Source: Verrucomicrobiales bacterium
Lineage (GTDB): Bacteria; Verrucomicrobiota; Verrucomicrobiia; Verrucomicrobiales; DEV007
DNA length: 64,000 nt
Direction of reading: 5' to 3'
Assembly (NCBI GenBank): GCA_029213265.1
Contig: JARGNG010000003.1
Coordinates: 127,131 to 191,130 of the forward strand
A model generated the notes under the pieces. It did no database searches and had not been told where the DNA came from. It saw nothing but the letters and a program-made list of their open reading frames with translations. This document shows, piece by piece, positions 25,778 to 34,582 of the stretch (the stretch's first letter is position 1; each line of letters begins with the position of its first letter). The position numbers and the translations under genes were made by a program.

Positions 25778-28449
25778 TGATCCGGCAAAGGAATCCCGCA
25801 TTTATCCTGGTTTGGTTAGGGATGTTTTCAGCGCCGGTGAACGGTGGCGAAACCATTCCGGAAGCCGTGCAGAAAATCCTCTCGAACCGCTGTCTCGAAT
25901 GCCACGACGCGCTCACAGCGAAGAGTGACGTCAACCTGGAACACGACGCGATTGACTGGGCGAAGTCGGATACCCGGGGGTTTTGGGAACACGTCTTTGA
26001 GGTCGTTGACCAAAACCTGATGCCGCCAAAAGACGAGGAGCCTTTGACTTCAGAGGAACGCCAAACGCTGATGGCATTTCTCGACCAACAGTTGCTCGCT
26101 CACACCCCCATCGGTGGAACGCTCCCGCGACGGCTCAGCAAGAGCGAATACGAAGCCACCATCCGCGATTTAACCGGGCTGCGGACCTTCCAAGTCCCGC
26201 TCGGTTTTCCGGGCGACAATGAATACCACGGCTTCGATAACGTGGGCGAAGGTCTTGTCTTGTCGGCCACCCATCTCGAGGCCTATTCCCGTGTCGCGGG
26301 TGAGATTGCCGATTCAATTTTCCCGCCCACCCGGACCGCTGAGCCGGAGAAGAAATCGTGGACTGCCGGGCCGGACGACATGGTGCTCAGCTTTTCGGCG
26401 GCCACGGTTCACGGTGAAGCGCTGCGCCTCGTCTCCCGGAGCAACGACATCATGCGCAGTTGCACCTGGCCCAGCCGGATCGAAATTTGTGATTCGGGAA
26501 CGTATCAAATCGCGGTCGAGGCTTCGAAATTTGTCTCCGATACCGGTCACTCCTTTGACGGCCCCATGATCCTCGAAGTCTACGCCCGCCCCGTCTCGGC
26601 GACGGATCGATCGAAGATCACGGCCTTCCGGTTGCTGCGCGAAATCGAAATCACCTCCGGGAGCCCTGCCAAAACTGAATTCCAGGCCGATCTCTACACC
26701 GGTGAGACCGTTCTCTTTCGTTGGAAGAACGCAGAGATGACGCATGACAATCCGGTGCTGGGAAAGCATTTCGAGTCCTGGATGAAACAAGATCCACGCT
26801 TTCTTGCCGCCTGGCTGAAAGCGACCTTCCCCTCCGGCGATCCCCGCAAACCTAATCATGTCGTGCTTCGCGGCCGCAACGGGTGGGACATCATTTCAAA
26901 AAACCTCGCCGATCCCGATCTCGATTTATCCCGGGCGACGATGGACTCGGAGATGACAAAACGATTCCTGAAACTTGCCGCGAGTTCCGCCGGTACGTTC
27001 AACCTCGCAGATGCGCTTTGCCATTTCTATCACGAGAATGGCCCCGCCCTGGAATTCCACAGTCTCGCGATCAACGGACCACTCAAGCTCGTCGAAAGCC
27101 CGACCGAAAAGTCGCGAAGAGCATTGCAGGACAAAATCACGGGCCCCGTGAAAGATGGCCAGACACCCCGGGAGGTCGGCCGCCAAATGCTGACGAATTT
27201 TCTTCCGCGCGCCTTTCGCCGCCCCGTCGATGATGCCACTATCGAAACGTTCATGACAATTGCCGACCGGCACTGGAACGAGGGCCACGACCTCAACGAC
27301 GGGCTGCATTTGCTGCTTCGCAATATCCTGATCTCGCCGCGGTTTCTCTACCGGAACATCGAATCCGGAGAGATGGATGATTCCGACCTGGCAACGCGTC
27401 TTTCGTATTTCCTCACGCAGCGTCCTCCGGATGCAACGCTACTTGACCTCGGAAAACGGTCTCGCCTTTCGATCACCAAGCCGGCCGGTCCGGATGAGAA
27501 AGGCGAGCTTTACTGGGTCATCGAGCGGGAGGCCAATCGTCTTCTGCCGAAGAAATACAACGATCCCATGATCCAAGACTTTGTCGGTCAGTGGCTCGAT
27601 ACGGCTACGCTCGACGGCATCATGCCCGATCCAAAATTCAAATTTGATGAGAAAAGCACCGGGACTGCCAGGCTTGAGACGGAGCGTTTTTTTGCCGAGA
27701 TGCTCACCCGGAACCTGCCGATGACCGATTTCATCGATCCCGATTTCACGTTCACGTCCGTCGCGTATGCACAGCGAAACTACGGATTCACTCCCGCGTT
27801 TGCCCTTGAGAAAGGAGCCAAGTTGAGCACCCGGGAAAAAACTGCTTTCCGCCATATCAAAATCGAACGGGGCGGTCGCTATGGTGGTCTGTTAGGGCAA
27901 TCGGCAATTCTTATGGCCACCGCGAACGGCGTCGATACCCAGCCCGTGATTCGCGGCGTCTGGGTCTTGGAAAACATTCTCGGAATGCCTCCGCCGGAGC
28001 CTCCGCAAAACATCCCTGCTCTCACACCCGACACGCGCGGCGCAACGACTCCGCGCGAACTGCTCGCGGCTCACACCTCCGACGCCGCCTGTGCCGGATG
28101 TCATCAGCGAATCGATCCGATCGGATTTGTTCTCGAGAACTACGACCCCGTCGGCCGCTGGCGCACTGAGTGGCCCGGCAGCAATACGCCGATCGATGCG
28201 TCGACCACCCTGTTCGACGGAACGAAGATTTCCAATGCCATGGAGTTCAAGGCCTGGCTTGTCGAAAACATCGACCTCTTTTCCCAGTGCCTGTCAGAAA
28301 AGCTGATGACCTACGCAACCGGCCGCGTGCCCAACTACGCCGAGCGCCACGAGATCAGCCAGATCGTACAAGCCAACCATGAGACAGGAAACGGGTTTCG
28401 CGATCTCGTCTTGGCATTGACCATGAGCGAAACATTCCGGACCAGGTAG
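25777..28449 (+). CDS. Secreted di-haem cytochrome of the DUF1587/1592/1588/1585 type
   Basis: The 890-residue protein has an N-terminal signal and a PSCyt1 haem site CLECH (Cys39, Cys42, His43). DUF1587 follows (LSKSEYEATIRDLTGL), then a carbohydrate-binding-like insert (about 180-340), DUF1592 (about 500-620), DUF1588 (GVWVLENILGMPPPEPPQNIPAL region) and DUF1585. A second haem motif, CAGCH, lies at 772-776. ATG 25777 overlaps the DUF1552 stop by one base; a GTG one codon earlier is the alternative. The protein is probably periplasmic or outer-membrane associated and partners the DUF1552 protein. Function is unassigned; polysaccharide oxidation has been proposed for related families. Confidence 0.9.
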   Translation: MIRQRNPAFILVWLGMFSAPVNGGETIPEAVQKILSNRCLECHDALTAKSDVNLEHDAIDWAKSDTRGFWEHVFEVVDQNLMPPKDEEPLTSEERQTLMAFLDQQLLAHTPIGGTLPRRLSKSEYEATIRDLTGLRTFQVPLGFPGDNEYHGFDNVGEGLVLSATHLEAYSRVAGEIADSIFPPTRTAEPEKKSWTAGPDDMVLSFSAATVHGEALRLVSRSNDIMRSCTWPSRIEICDSGTYQIAVEASKFVSDTGHSFDGPMILEVYARPVSATDRSKITAFRLLREIEITSGSPAKTEFQADLYTGETVLFRWKNAEMTHDNPVLGKHFESWMKQDPRFLAAWLKATFPSGDPRKPNHVVLRGRNGWDIISKNLADPDLDLSRATMDSEMTKRFLKLAASSAGTFNLADALCHFYHENGPALEFHSLAINGPLKLVESPTEKSRRALQDKITGPVKDGQTPREVGRQMLTNFLPRAFRRPVDDATIETFMTIADRHWNEGHDLNDGLHLLLRNILISPRFLYRNIESGEMDDSDLATRLSYFLTQRPPDATLLDLGKRSRLSITKPAGPDEKGELYWVIEREANRLLPKKYNDPMIQDFVGQWLDTATLDGIMPDPKFKFDEKSTGTARLETERFFAEMLTRNLPMTDFIDPDFTFTSVAYAQRNYGFTPAFALEKGAKLSTREKTAFRHIKIERGGRYGGLLGQSAILMATANGVDTQPVIRGVWVLENILGMPPPEPPQNIPALTPDTRGATTPRELLAAHTSDAACAGCHQRIDPIGFVLENYDPVGRWRTEWPGSNTPIDASTTLFDGTKISNAMEFKAWLVENIDLFSQCLSEKLMTYATGRVPNYAERHEISQIVQANHETGNGFRDLVLALTMSETFRTR

Positions 28450-28541
28450 AGCCAAACCGGCTGTGCCGTCCCGCCTGTCCGAAGTCTAGCAAACCTGAGT
28501 GCGCCCCCGGAAAAGGGAGGCCCGCAGCGAATTCCCCTCAA

Positions 28542-29240
28542 TCAACGTTTTCCGCCACCGTGATTGTGCTCGTGGAGATATTCACCGCGAAGGATGCTGT
28601 CAATCTTCAGCTGCGTTCTTTCGATGGCGACATTGTTCATCTCGATCGTGTTGGTGTCGAGTTGGTTTGCGAGAACAAGGCTGTCGACCTGACGCTTTGC
28701 TGCGTCGCTTTCATTGCCTTCATTGAGTAGCCGGGCCTTGCGGGCCTGGAAAAGCTCAGTATTCCGCTTGAGCAGATTCTGGTTCAATTTTTCGTTGGCA
28801 GCAACGAGCGAAAGAATCTGGTTGTTCAACTTCTGCACGATGACGGGATCACGATGTCGATAGTGCATCAGCTTGTCGATTTCGACCCGGGTGCGATCAA
28901 TCTCCAGGTCCAGTTGGCTGACCCTGAGACGGTCGGACGAATTGTCCCGGTTCGTTATGAGAACCTGGAGTTGCAGTTCCGCCGAGCGATTTTGACCGGC
29001 CTGGGACTGCTTGCGCTTGAGTTCCCTGGTCGTCCGGTTCCTTTGTTCGATACGACGAATCATGGACTCTTTCTCGTCGACGAGAGAAGCAATCCTCTTT
29101 TCCAGCGATGCGATCGAGTTGTGTCCGGGACCATGCTGGCCTTCTCCATGCTGGCCTTTGCCCTTACCTTTGCCCTGTTGAGCTACGGCGGGAAAAACGA
29201 ATAGGGCGAGAAGAAGGAGAGATGAGAGAATGAATTTCAT
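28542..29240 (-). CDS. Secreted coiled-coil protein with His-rich ends, unknown function
   Basis: From ATG 29240 the 232-residue product has a signal peptide (ILSSLLLLALFVFPAVAQ), then a Gly/Lys/His-rich stretch (GKGKGKGQHGEGQHGPGH), long helical coiled-coil segments (about 35-215) and a His-rich end (EYLHEHNHGGGKR). The helices contain many Asn, Gln, Arg and Glu and have no recognised enzyme motif. A periplasmic chaperone-like or metal-binding role is possible. Its upstream region carries an 18-base element shared with the gene starting at 30628. A longer frame to 29279 adds 13 residues before the signal and is unlikely. Confidence 0.7.
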   Translation of the reverse strand: MKFILSSLLLLALFVFPAVAQQGKGKGKGQHGEGQHGPGHNSIASLEKRIASLVDEKESMIRRIEQRNRTTRELKRKQSQAGQNRSAELQLQVLITNRDNSSDRLRVSQLDLEIDRTRVEIDKLMHYRHRDPVIVQKLNNQILSLVAANEKLNQNLLKRNTELFQARKARLLNEGNESDAAKRQVDSLVLANQLDTNTIEMNNVAIERTQLKIDSILRGEYLHEHNHGGGKR

Positions 29241-29308
29241 AATGACTGGATTCTGCAATGAGAAGGCAGAGTCAGGCAAGCTTAGAAAGGCAGCATTCCA
29301 GTGAATCG

Positions 29309-29326
29309 GTAAACGGAAACATTGTC
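29309..29326 (-). promoter_or_regulatory. Shared upstream element GACAATGTTTCCGTTTAC
   Basis: On the minus strand this 18-mer lies 69 bases upstream of the start codon at 29240. It matches the element at 30696-30713 at 16 of 18 positions, and that copy is 68 bases from its own start codon. The common spacing and strand suggest a promoter or activator site rather than chance. The GACA could form part of a -35-like hexamer, but no convincing -10 is seen. Confidence 0.5.
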
Positions 29327-29350
29327 TGGTAACTTGCTGCCATCAACACC

Positions 29351-29383
29351 CAACAGGGTTGCCTCCTGCCTCCAACCCTGTTG
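29351..29383. repeat. Perfect hairpin CAACAGGGTTG / CAACCCTGTTG in a 461-base intergenic gap
   Basis: CAACAGGGTTG (29351-29361) and its exact reverse complement (29373-29383) are separated by an 11-base loop. The core equals the direct repeat at 13499-13537. The surrounding gap (29241-29701) between two minus-strand genes holds no convincing gene; small frames there lack signals or similarity. The hairpin may terminate the 30628 transcript or be a dispersed repeat. Confidence 0.5.
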
Positions 29384-29701
29384 ACTCCGCCCAAGTTACC
29401 ACGAAGTCTGCAGGTAGCCGCGGCACTGGGAACAAGTCCGATCGGACCGCGTTCATTGAGCTCCCGACGAAATGCAGCGCCATTCTCATGAGCCCCTTTC
29501 CATGCCCGTCTTCACGCTGGCGCGCCTCTTTTGAATACTGCCGCTTTCGTGGATTGAATCGTGTCCCCACCTCTCCTACACAGCTAAGGCAGATAAGCGT
29601 CCTATGACGAAACTATCCGGACCGCCGGGAGCGACCCATCAGAGCCGCGGTGCTGAACCGGAGCTCAACCGGCTTCCTGATTCCACGGCGAACCGCAGAT
29701 A

Positions 29702-30628
29702 TCAACGTCCCAACTGCTCCAGAAAATCTGATTCAGAAATCCCCAATTTGGTAGTCAACTTGGAAGAGTTCTTCCATGCCTTTTTCTTCCTTTGGAAGTC
29801 CTTCTTCGCCCTGGCAAACGCGCCACGATTGGTTCTCTTCTTCCTTTTCGCCGCCTTCAATTTCTTCTGAGCCTGGTCGTATTTTTTCTTAGCGGCTTTC
29901 CGGCGTTTTGTTGCGGCCTCCTCATCGCCAAAAAATTCAATGAGATCTGCCGAGATATCCTTGACCCGGACGTTGCTGACATTGGCGGTGGAGTAGTTTC
30001 CAATACTATTCTGAATGTAGAGTCCACCTCCGGGAGTGCTCGAATTAACATAAAGAGGTCCCGCGCGGAAATTATTACTCCCTTCATCAAGATAGACACT
30101 GGCGGCGGTTGGGGTGCCGCCGTCGAGATCATCGTCGAGCCAAATGCTTGCGGATCCCCCATTCCCCTGATAGTTGCTGCTCCCGAGAGTAACAGACGGA
30201 AAGGTCGCGGTGAGACCGGGGTAATTGATATATCCGGCTTCCTTGTTCGGCGCGGACTCCGGCCCGATGCGGAAATAGACGCCGATAACCTGACTGCCCG
30301 TGTAGCCGAAGTGTCCCAGACCGTCATTGGTGCCCGGACCGAAGTTGGCCGCGTCGATCACAATGTAGGCAACAAACGGAACACTCGATCCGCTAATCCC
30401 AAAAGGCGCGGGATCGGTCGAATCCCCGTTCGTATCGATCGTGGCGCTGATCTTGATCTCGTAGAACTGACTGTTTAAAATATCAGTCTTCAGATTCTCA
30501 AACAGAGGGGAGCTCAGCGCGGGGAGGTTTGTCACCCGTGACAAAGCTTCATATTGCGCATTTGCAGCCCCTCCCGTGAGAAGAAGAGAGATGAGAAGTA
30601 AGAGCGCGAGGAGATTAGTTCGAGACAT
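29702..30628 (-). CDS. Secreted protein of unknown function with Lys/Arg-rich C-terminal tail
   Basis: The 308-residue protein has a signal peptide ending GGAANAQ (about residue 24). Residues 25-235 look like a beta-rich extracellular domain (Gly, Ser, Asn, Thr-rich, with DTNGDSTDP and LDDDLDGG calcium-site-like segments). From about 237 to 300 the sequence switches to a very basic, helical tail (TKRRKAAKKKYDQ, then KKDFQRKKKAWKN). The tail resembles in composition those of the two beta-helix proteins at 53760 and 55795. No family is recognised. The upstream region carries the shared 18-base element and a strong dyad. Confidence 0.75.
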   Translation of the reverse strand: MSRTNLLALLLLISLLLTGGAANAQYEALSRVTNLPALSSPLFENLKTDILNSQFYEIKISATIDTNGDSTDPAPFGISGSSVPFVAYIVIDAANFGPGTNDGLGHFGYTGSQVIGVYFRIGPESAPNKEAGYINYPGLTATFPSVTLGSSNYQGNGGSASIWLDDDLDGGTPTAASVYLDEGSNNFRAGPLYVNSSTPGGGLYIQNSIGNYSTANVSNVRVKDISADLIEFFGDEEAATKRRKAAKKKYDQAQKKLKAAKRKKRTNRGAFARAKKDFQRKKKAWKNSSKLTTKLGISESDFLEQLGR

Positions 30629-30638
30629 TGTTTCCGGG

Positions 30639-30666
30639 TTGAAATTTTCCTATAGGAAATATTCAA
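30639..30666. promoter_or_regulatory. Imperfect 28-base dyad in the leader of the 30628 gene
   Basis: TTGAAATTTTCC-TATA-GGAAATATTCAA is an inverted repeat with 10 of 12 paired positions, centred on TATA and containing the perfect core TTTCCTATAGGAAA. It lies 11-38 bases upstream of the start codon on the minus strand. It could be a repressor operator or a leader hairpin. It also covers the ribosome-binding zone, so it may affect translation. Confidence 0.5.
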
Positions 30667-30695
30667 AGAAACGTCTCCCCGCCATGAGTTCACCA

Positions 30696-30713
30696 GTAAA
30701 TGGAACCATTGTC
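30696..30713 (-). promoter_or_regulatory. Shared upstream element GACAATGGTTCCATTTAC
   Basis: This is the second copy of the 18-base element, 68 bases upstream of the start at 30628 and 16/18 identical to 29309-29326. Here the preceding TT makes a consensus -35 hexamer TTGACA (minus strand). The rest of the gap to 30948 contains a 61-codon minus-strand frame (30740-30925) with no recognisable similarity, which I do not call as a gene. Confidence 0.5.
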
Positions 30714-30948
30714 AACTCTCATGAAGGGGATCTCCCTGCCTACGGCATCGGGTGAAAGCACTTCGCATGTTCCCCGTCGGAGAGAACCTTGAGCATGGCG
30801 AAGATCACGAGGTGATTGTCGGATTGAGCCATGTGTCGGTTCCGGAGGCGTTCAATCACGGTGTGTGAGAGGAAGAAAGCCGGCATGTCCACTGATTGAT
30901 GATTGACACTATTTCGCAGCGTCATCAGGGTGCCACGGTTTCCTCCTC

Positions 30949-33144
30949 ATGCTTCATTGGATCCTTATTATCCTTCGCGCCCGCTGGCTGCTGGCATTTC
31001 TCTGGGTAGCCCTGGCAGCGGGATCTGTCTGGCTGCTTCCTGACCTGAATTTTCGTTTTAATCTTGCGAAAATGCTTCGCGGCAATGATGCGCAAGTCTC
31101 CGAGATAGAGCAATTCTACGCGAGGTTTCCCCCGTCAGATGGACACGCTATGGTCACGGCTACGTCACCCGATACCCTGACAATCAACAAGCTTCGTTCC
31201 GCTGAACAGTGGGCTGAGAATTTCCGTGCGCTACCCGAGGTGAAGAGAGTGATTTCGCCCGGACCTCTGCTCAATTTGAATCTGGATGGCTTGACTCTCG
31301 ACCAAAAGGCTCAAATCAACGAAAGCGGGGATGAGCCTCTCGTGTTCAACGACACCCCCCGAATGACAGCCTTTCGCGGCACACTTGTGTCTCGGGATGT
31401 GAAATCGGTCGCTCTCTACCTGATCAGAGAAAACGGCATTTCAACCAGACAGTTTCACGCCGCTGTCGAATCTGTTGATGCCCCGCCCTGGGAGAACGCG
31501 GTGATCCGGGTAGTCGGTGCGGAACTCCTTCTGGATCGAATGAGTGACACGCTGGGTTCCAACTTCCGGATGCTGCTCCTTTTCGAATGCCTTGCTATTT
31601 TACTCGTGATTCCGGTTTTCATGCGCTCGCTTCGACGGGCCTACCTTCCGTTCCTTGTCGCTTTTTCTGCGCTGATATTTTATCTGGCTCTGTTTGTCCT
31701 GGCGGGACAGGAATTTGGAGCCATGCATCTCGCCGGGCCCGGTCTCATTCTTGTCATTGGTCTGGCCGATGCCATTCACCTGCAGCAGAAATTTGACGAT
31801 GCCAGGGCGAAAGGAAAAAATGTAGAAGAGGCCCTTCAGATCATGTTTCGTTCGGTCGGCCAGGCCTGCGTGCTGACTTCCCTGACGACCGCATGCGGAT
31901 TCCTGAGTCTCATGATTGCCCCGCATGAGGAGATCTACGAGTTCGGACTCTGGTGTGCGATCGGGGTGGCGACTGCTTTTCTGACTGTGATCATTTTTCT
32001 CCCCCTTGCGCTGACCTTTTCTCCCGGAAAAGGTTCTCCCGCGCGAGTGCAGACACTCATTCGTCCCCGCTCTCTCCGCCGGGCCGCCATCCCGGTGACC
32101 GGATTACTCGTGATCCTGTCGGCGGGAGTTTACCGGACTCAACTCGACTCCTCTCTCGATCGCGAATTGCCCGAGAGCGTCGACGTGGTCCGAAATGCGA
32201 ACTGGTTTGCGGAACACTTCCGCGGTCTTGACCGGATCGAAGTTGACCTTCGCGCCGACCTTCTCAATCGGGAGGTTGTGGAACTGGTTGAAGAAATGCG
32301 GGTTGAATTCGAGGACTTCCACGGGATCTCCGGGTCGCAATCCTACGTCGATGCCTTTCGGTATACCCTGGGTCCTGCTGCCGTCGAATCTAAAAACGGT
32401 CCCAAGATACGGGAGGCGGCGCTTGGATCCGGTGATGACTTTCCCATTCATCTTCTGACCCGGGAGCTCGATCGGGCCTGTATCGTCTTCTACCGGACGC
32501 GGGACTTCGGAACCGAGCGCTTCGAGATCTTCCGAGATCGGATTCGCGACTATGAGGGGCAACTTCCCGAGGGGAACAGCTTGAAGCTTACGGGTTGGTT
32601 TCCCATGTTTTACGACAGTACCATGCTCATCTCCAGGACAATGCTCCTGAGCCTGGCTTGTTCGCTTTCCGTGATCACACTGATTCTCGTGATCGCCTTT
32701 CGCTCCGTGAAACTGGGACTCCTCTGTCTCGTTCCCAACGCCATACCGCTGCTCGTCGTCGCAGGTATCAGCGGTTGGATGGGTGAACCGCTGCACCTCG
32801 GCATTCTCATCGTTTTCTCGGTTGGCCTGGGACTTGCGGTCGATGACACGATCCACCTGATTGTCCGATTCCATCAGTTGCAGAAAGAGAGGCCGTCCGC
32901 CTGCCGTCGGGAACTTATGGACGAAGCCATCGTCTCAACGGGGTTCGCGATCGTGCTTACCTCGGCGGTACTTCTTGTTTGTTCGATCTGCTTTCTCGGG
33001 TCCAGCTTTACCACCATGCGGGGAATCGGATTGACCCTCGGAATTGTTGCTGTCGCAGCTTTGCTCGCCGACCTCATCATCCTGCCCTGGCTTATTGAGA
33101 AGTTTGACCGGCGAACGCCCCGCTCTTCTTCCGCCTCGTTGTGA
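30949..33144 (+). CDS. RND/MMPL-family exporter
   Basis: The 731-residue membrane protein has two repeats of one helix, a large periplasmic loop, then five helices. The first helix is at about 12-32 and the helix bundles are at about 205-360 and 560-725. Segments such as GPGLILVIGLADAIHLQQKFDD and SVGLGLAVDDTIHLIVRFHQ are the characteristic RND intramembrane Asp-containing helix of each half. The MMPL-like class exports lipids or hydrophobic molecules or acts on hopanoids; the cargo here is unknown. No periplasmic adaptor or outer-membrane partner is adjacent. It converges on the DUF1501 gene with only 28 bases between. Confidence 0.88.
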   Translation: MLHWILIILRARWLLAFLWVALAAGSVWLLPDLNFRFNLAKMLRGNDAQVSEIEQFYARFPPSDGHAMVTATSPDTLTINKLRSAEQWAENFRALPEVKRVISPGPLLNLNLDGLTLDQKAQINESGDEPLVFNDTPRMTAFRGTLVSRDVKSVALYLIRENGISTRQFHAAVESVDAPPWENAVIRVVGAELLLDRMSDTLGSNFRMLLLFECLAILLVIPVFMRSLRRAYLPFLVAFSALIFYLALFVLAGQEFGAMHLAGPGLILVIGLADAIHLQQKFDDARAKGKNVEEALQIMFRSVGQACVLTSLTTACGFLSLMIAPHEEIYEFGLWCAIGVATAFLTVIIFLPLALTFSPGKGSPARVQTLIRPRSLRRAAIPVTGLLVILSAGVYRTQLDSSLDRELPESVDVVRNANWFAEHFRGLDRIEVDLRADLLNREVVELVEEMRVEFEDFHGISGSQSYVDAFRYTLGPAAVESKNGPKIREAALGSGDDFPIHLLTRELDRACIVFYRTRDFGTERFEIFRDRIRDYEGQLPEGNSLKLTGWFPMFYDSTMLISRTMLLSLACSLSVITLILVIAFRSVKLGLLCLVPNAIPLLVVAGISGWMGEPLHLGILIVFSVGLGLAVDDTIHLIVRFHQLQKERPSACRRELMDEAIVSTGFAIVLTSAVLLVCSICFLGSSFTTMRGIGLTLGIVAVAALLADLIILPWLIEKFDRRTPRSSSASL

Positions 33145-33172
33145 GCAGCCATTGTCTTGACGAGGCAGTCGG

Positions 33173-34576
33173 TCAGGCAATCACATCTTTTACCACCCTG
33201 CCGTGCACATCGGTGAGACGGAAATCGCGGCCTGCGTAGCGATAGGTCATGCGCTTGTGATCGATACCTAACAAGTGCAGAATCGTGGCGTGTAAATCGT
33301 GGATCGAAACCGGATTTTCGACTGCCCTAAATCCAAACTCGTCCGTCGCCCCATAGACCGTGCCCCCCTTGATTCCGCCGCCCGCCATCCACAGCGAAAA
33401 GCCCCAGTGATTGTGATCGCGGCCCAGTGTCGCACCACCACCCTGCGTGCCGAGCTCGACCGTGGGCGTGCGGCCGAATTCCCCGGAGCAAATCACCAGC
33501 GTCTCGTCGAGCAGCCCGCGCTGTTCGAGATCATTGAGCAAAGCAGCGAGGCCCTGGTCGCACTCTCCCGCGACCTTGCGATGCGAGGCCTTGATGTTGT
33601 TGTGACTGTCCCAGGGCTGTCCCGATCCGTGCCATGTCTGGACAAAACGCACGCCGCGTTCCACTAACCGCCGCGCCATCAGCAGCTGACGATTCTGCGG
33701 ACCTTCTCCATACATTTCCCGGATCGCCTTCGGCTCGCGACTGATATCAAAGGCATCGGTTGCCTCAGCCTGCATGCGATAGGCGAGTTCAAAGGACTCG
33801 ATTCTTGCCTCCAGCGCCCCCTCTCCGGGACGGGCGTCGAGGTGGCGGGCGTTCAGTCTGCGCAGGAAATCAAACTGTATCCCCTGCTCTTCGCTGTCGA
33901 GGTGCTGATTCCGAATATGCGCAATCAGTTCGCCTGGATCAGACTTCGAGGTATCGATCAACGTGCCCTGGTAGACACCGGGCAGAAACGCCGATCTCCA
34001 ATTGTTGGATCCCCCGACCGGCAAGCCTCCCGGGCACAGAGACACGAAGCCGGGCAGGTTGGAGTTTTCCGAACCCATGCCCCAGTTCAACCACGAACCA
34101 ACACTCGGCCGCACCAGCCTCTGATCGCCGGAGTTCATCAACATCAGTGACAGCTCGTGACTCGGCAATTCGGCGTGCATCGAACGGATCACCGCCATTT
34201 TATCGACGCACCCGGAAAGGTGGGGGAAGAGATCGCTGACCGGAATGCCGCTCTGCCCGTGAGGCTTGAATTCGAAGGGCGAAGGCAGCGCGACACCCGT
34301 TCGCCGCTCGGTGAGCAGATTGTCGAAAGGCAGCATTTCACCACCGCGGCGCGTCAGCTCCGGTTTGGGATCGAAGGTATCGACCTGCGACATGCCCCCG
34401 TTGAGAAATACATGGATGACCGACTTCGCCTTTCCGTGAAAGTGCATGCCGGAGGCTGCTTCGGCCGCAACCTCACCGCCCATTATCTGCGCCAGCGCCA
34501 GAGAGCCCATCCCCATGCCGCTGCGGCGGAGAAAACTACGGCGGGAAAAACCGCCTCCTGCAAGTTCGGGTGACAT
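33173..34576 (-). CDS. DUF1501 protein, TAT-exported
   Basis: The 467-residue protein has the twin-arginine signal FSRRSFLRRSGMGMGSLALA (10-29) and the DUF1501 body with IHVFLNGGMSQVDTFDPKPEL, RSMHAELPSHE, SGEFGRTPTVE and DHNHWGFSLWMAGGG. The family adopts an alkaline-phosphatase/sulfatase-like fold, but activity is not established. It starts six bases after the stop of the DUF1549/DUF1553 gene. This is the standard pair in Planctomycetes and Verrucomicrobia. Confidence 0.92.
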   Translation of the reverse strand: MSPELAGGGFSRRSFLRRSGMGMGSLALAQIMGGEVAAEAASGMHFHGKAKSVIHVFLNGGMSQVDTFDPKPELTRRGGEMLPFDNLLTERRTGVALPSPFEFKPHGQSGIPVSDLFPHLSGCVDKMAVIRSMHAELPSHELSLMLMNSGDQRLVRPSVGSWLNWGMGSENSNLPGFVSLCPGGLPVGGSNNWRSAFLPGVYQGTLIDTSKSDPGELIAHIRNQHLDSEEQGIQFDFLRRLNARHLDARPGEGALEARIESFELAYRMQAEATDAFDISREPKAIREMYGEGPQNRQLLMARRLVERGVRFVQTWHGSGQPWDSHNNIKASHRKVAGECDQGLAALLNDLEQRGLLDETLVICSGEFGRTPTVELGTQGGGATLGRDHNHWGFSLWMAGGGIKGGTVYGATDEFGFRAVENPVSIHDLHATILHLLGIDHKRMTYRYAGRDFRLTDVHGRVVKDVIA

Positions 34577-34582
34577 GATCAG

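Noticed and set aside
30740..30925. 61-codon minus-strand frame in the gap before the RND exporter
   Set aside because: No similarity, no ribosome-binding signal, no signal peptide; it could be real but cannot be supported.
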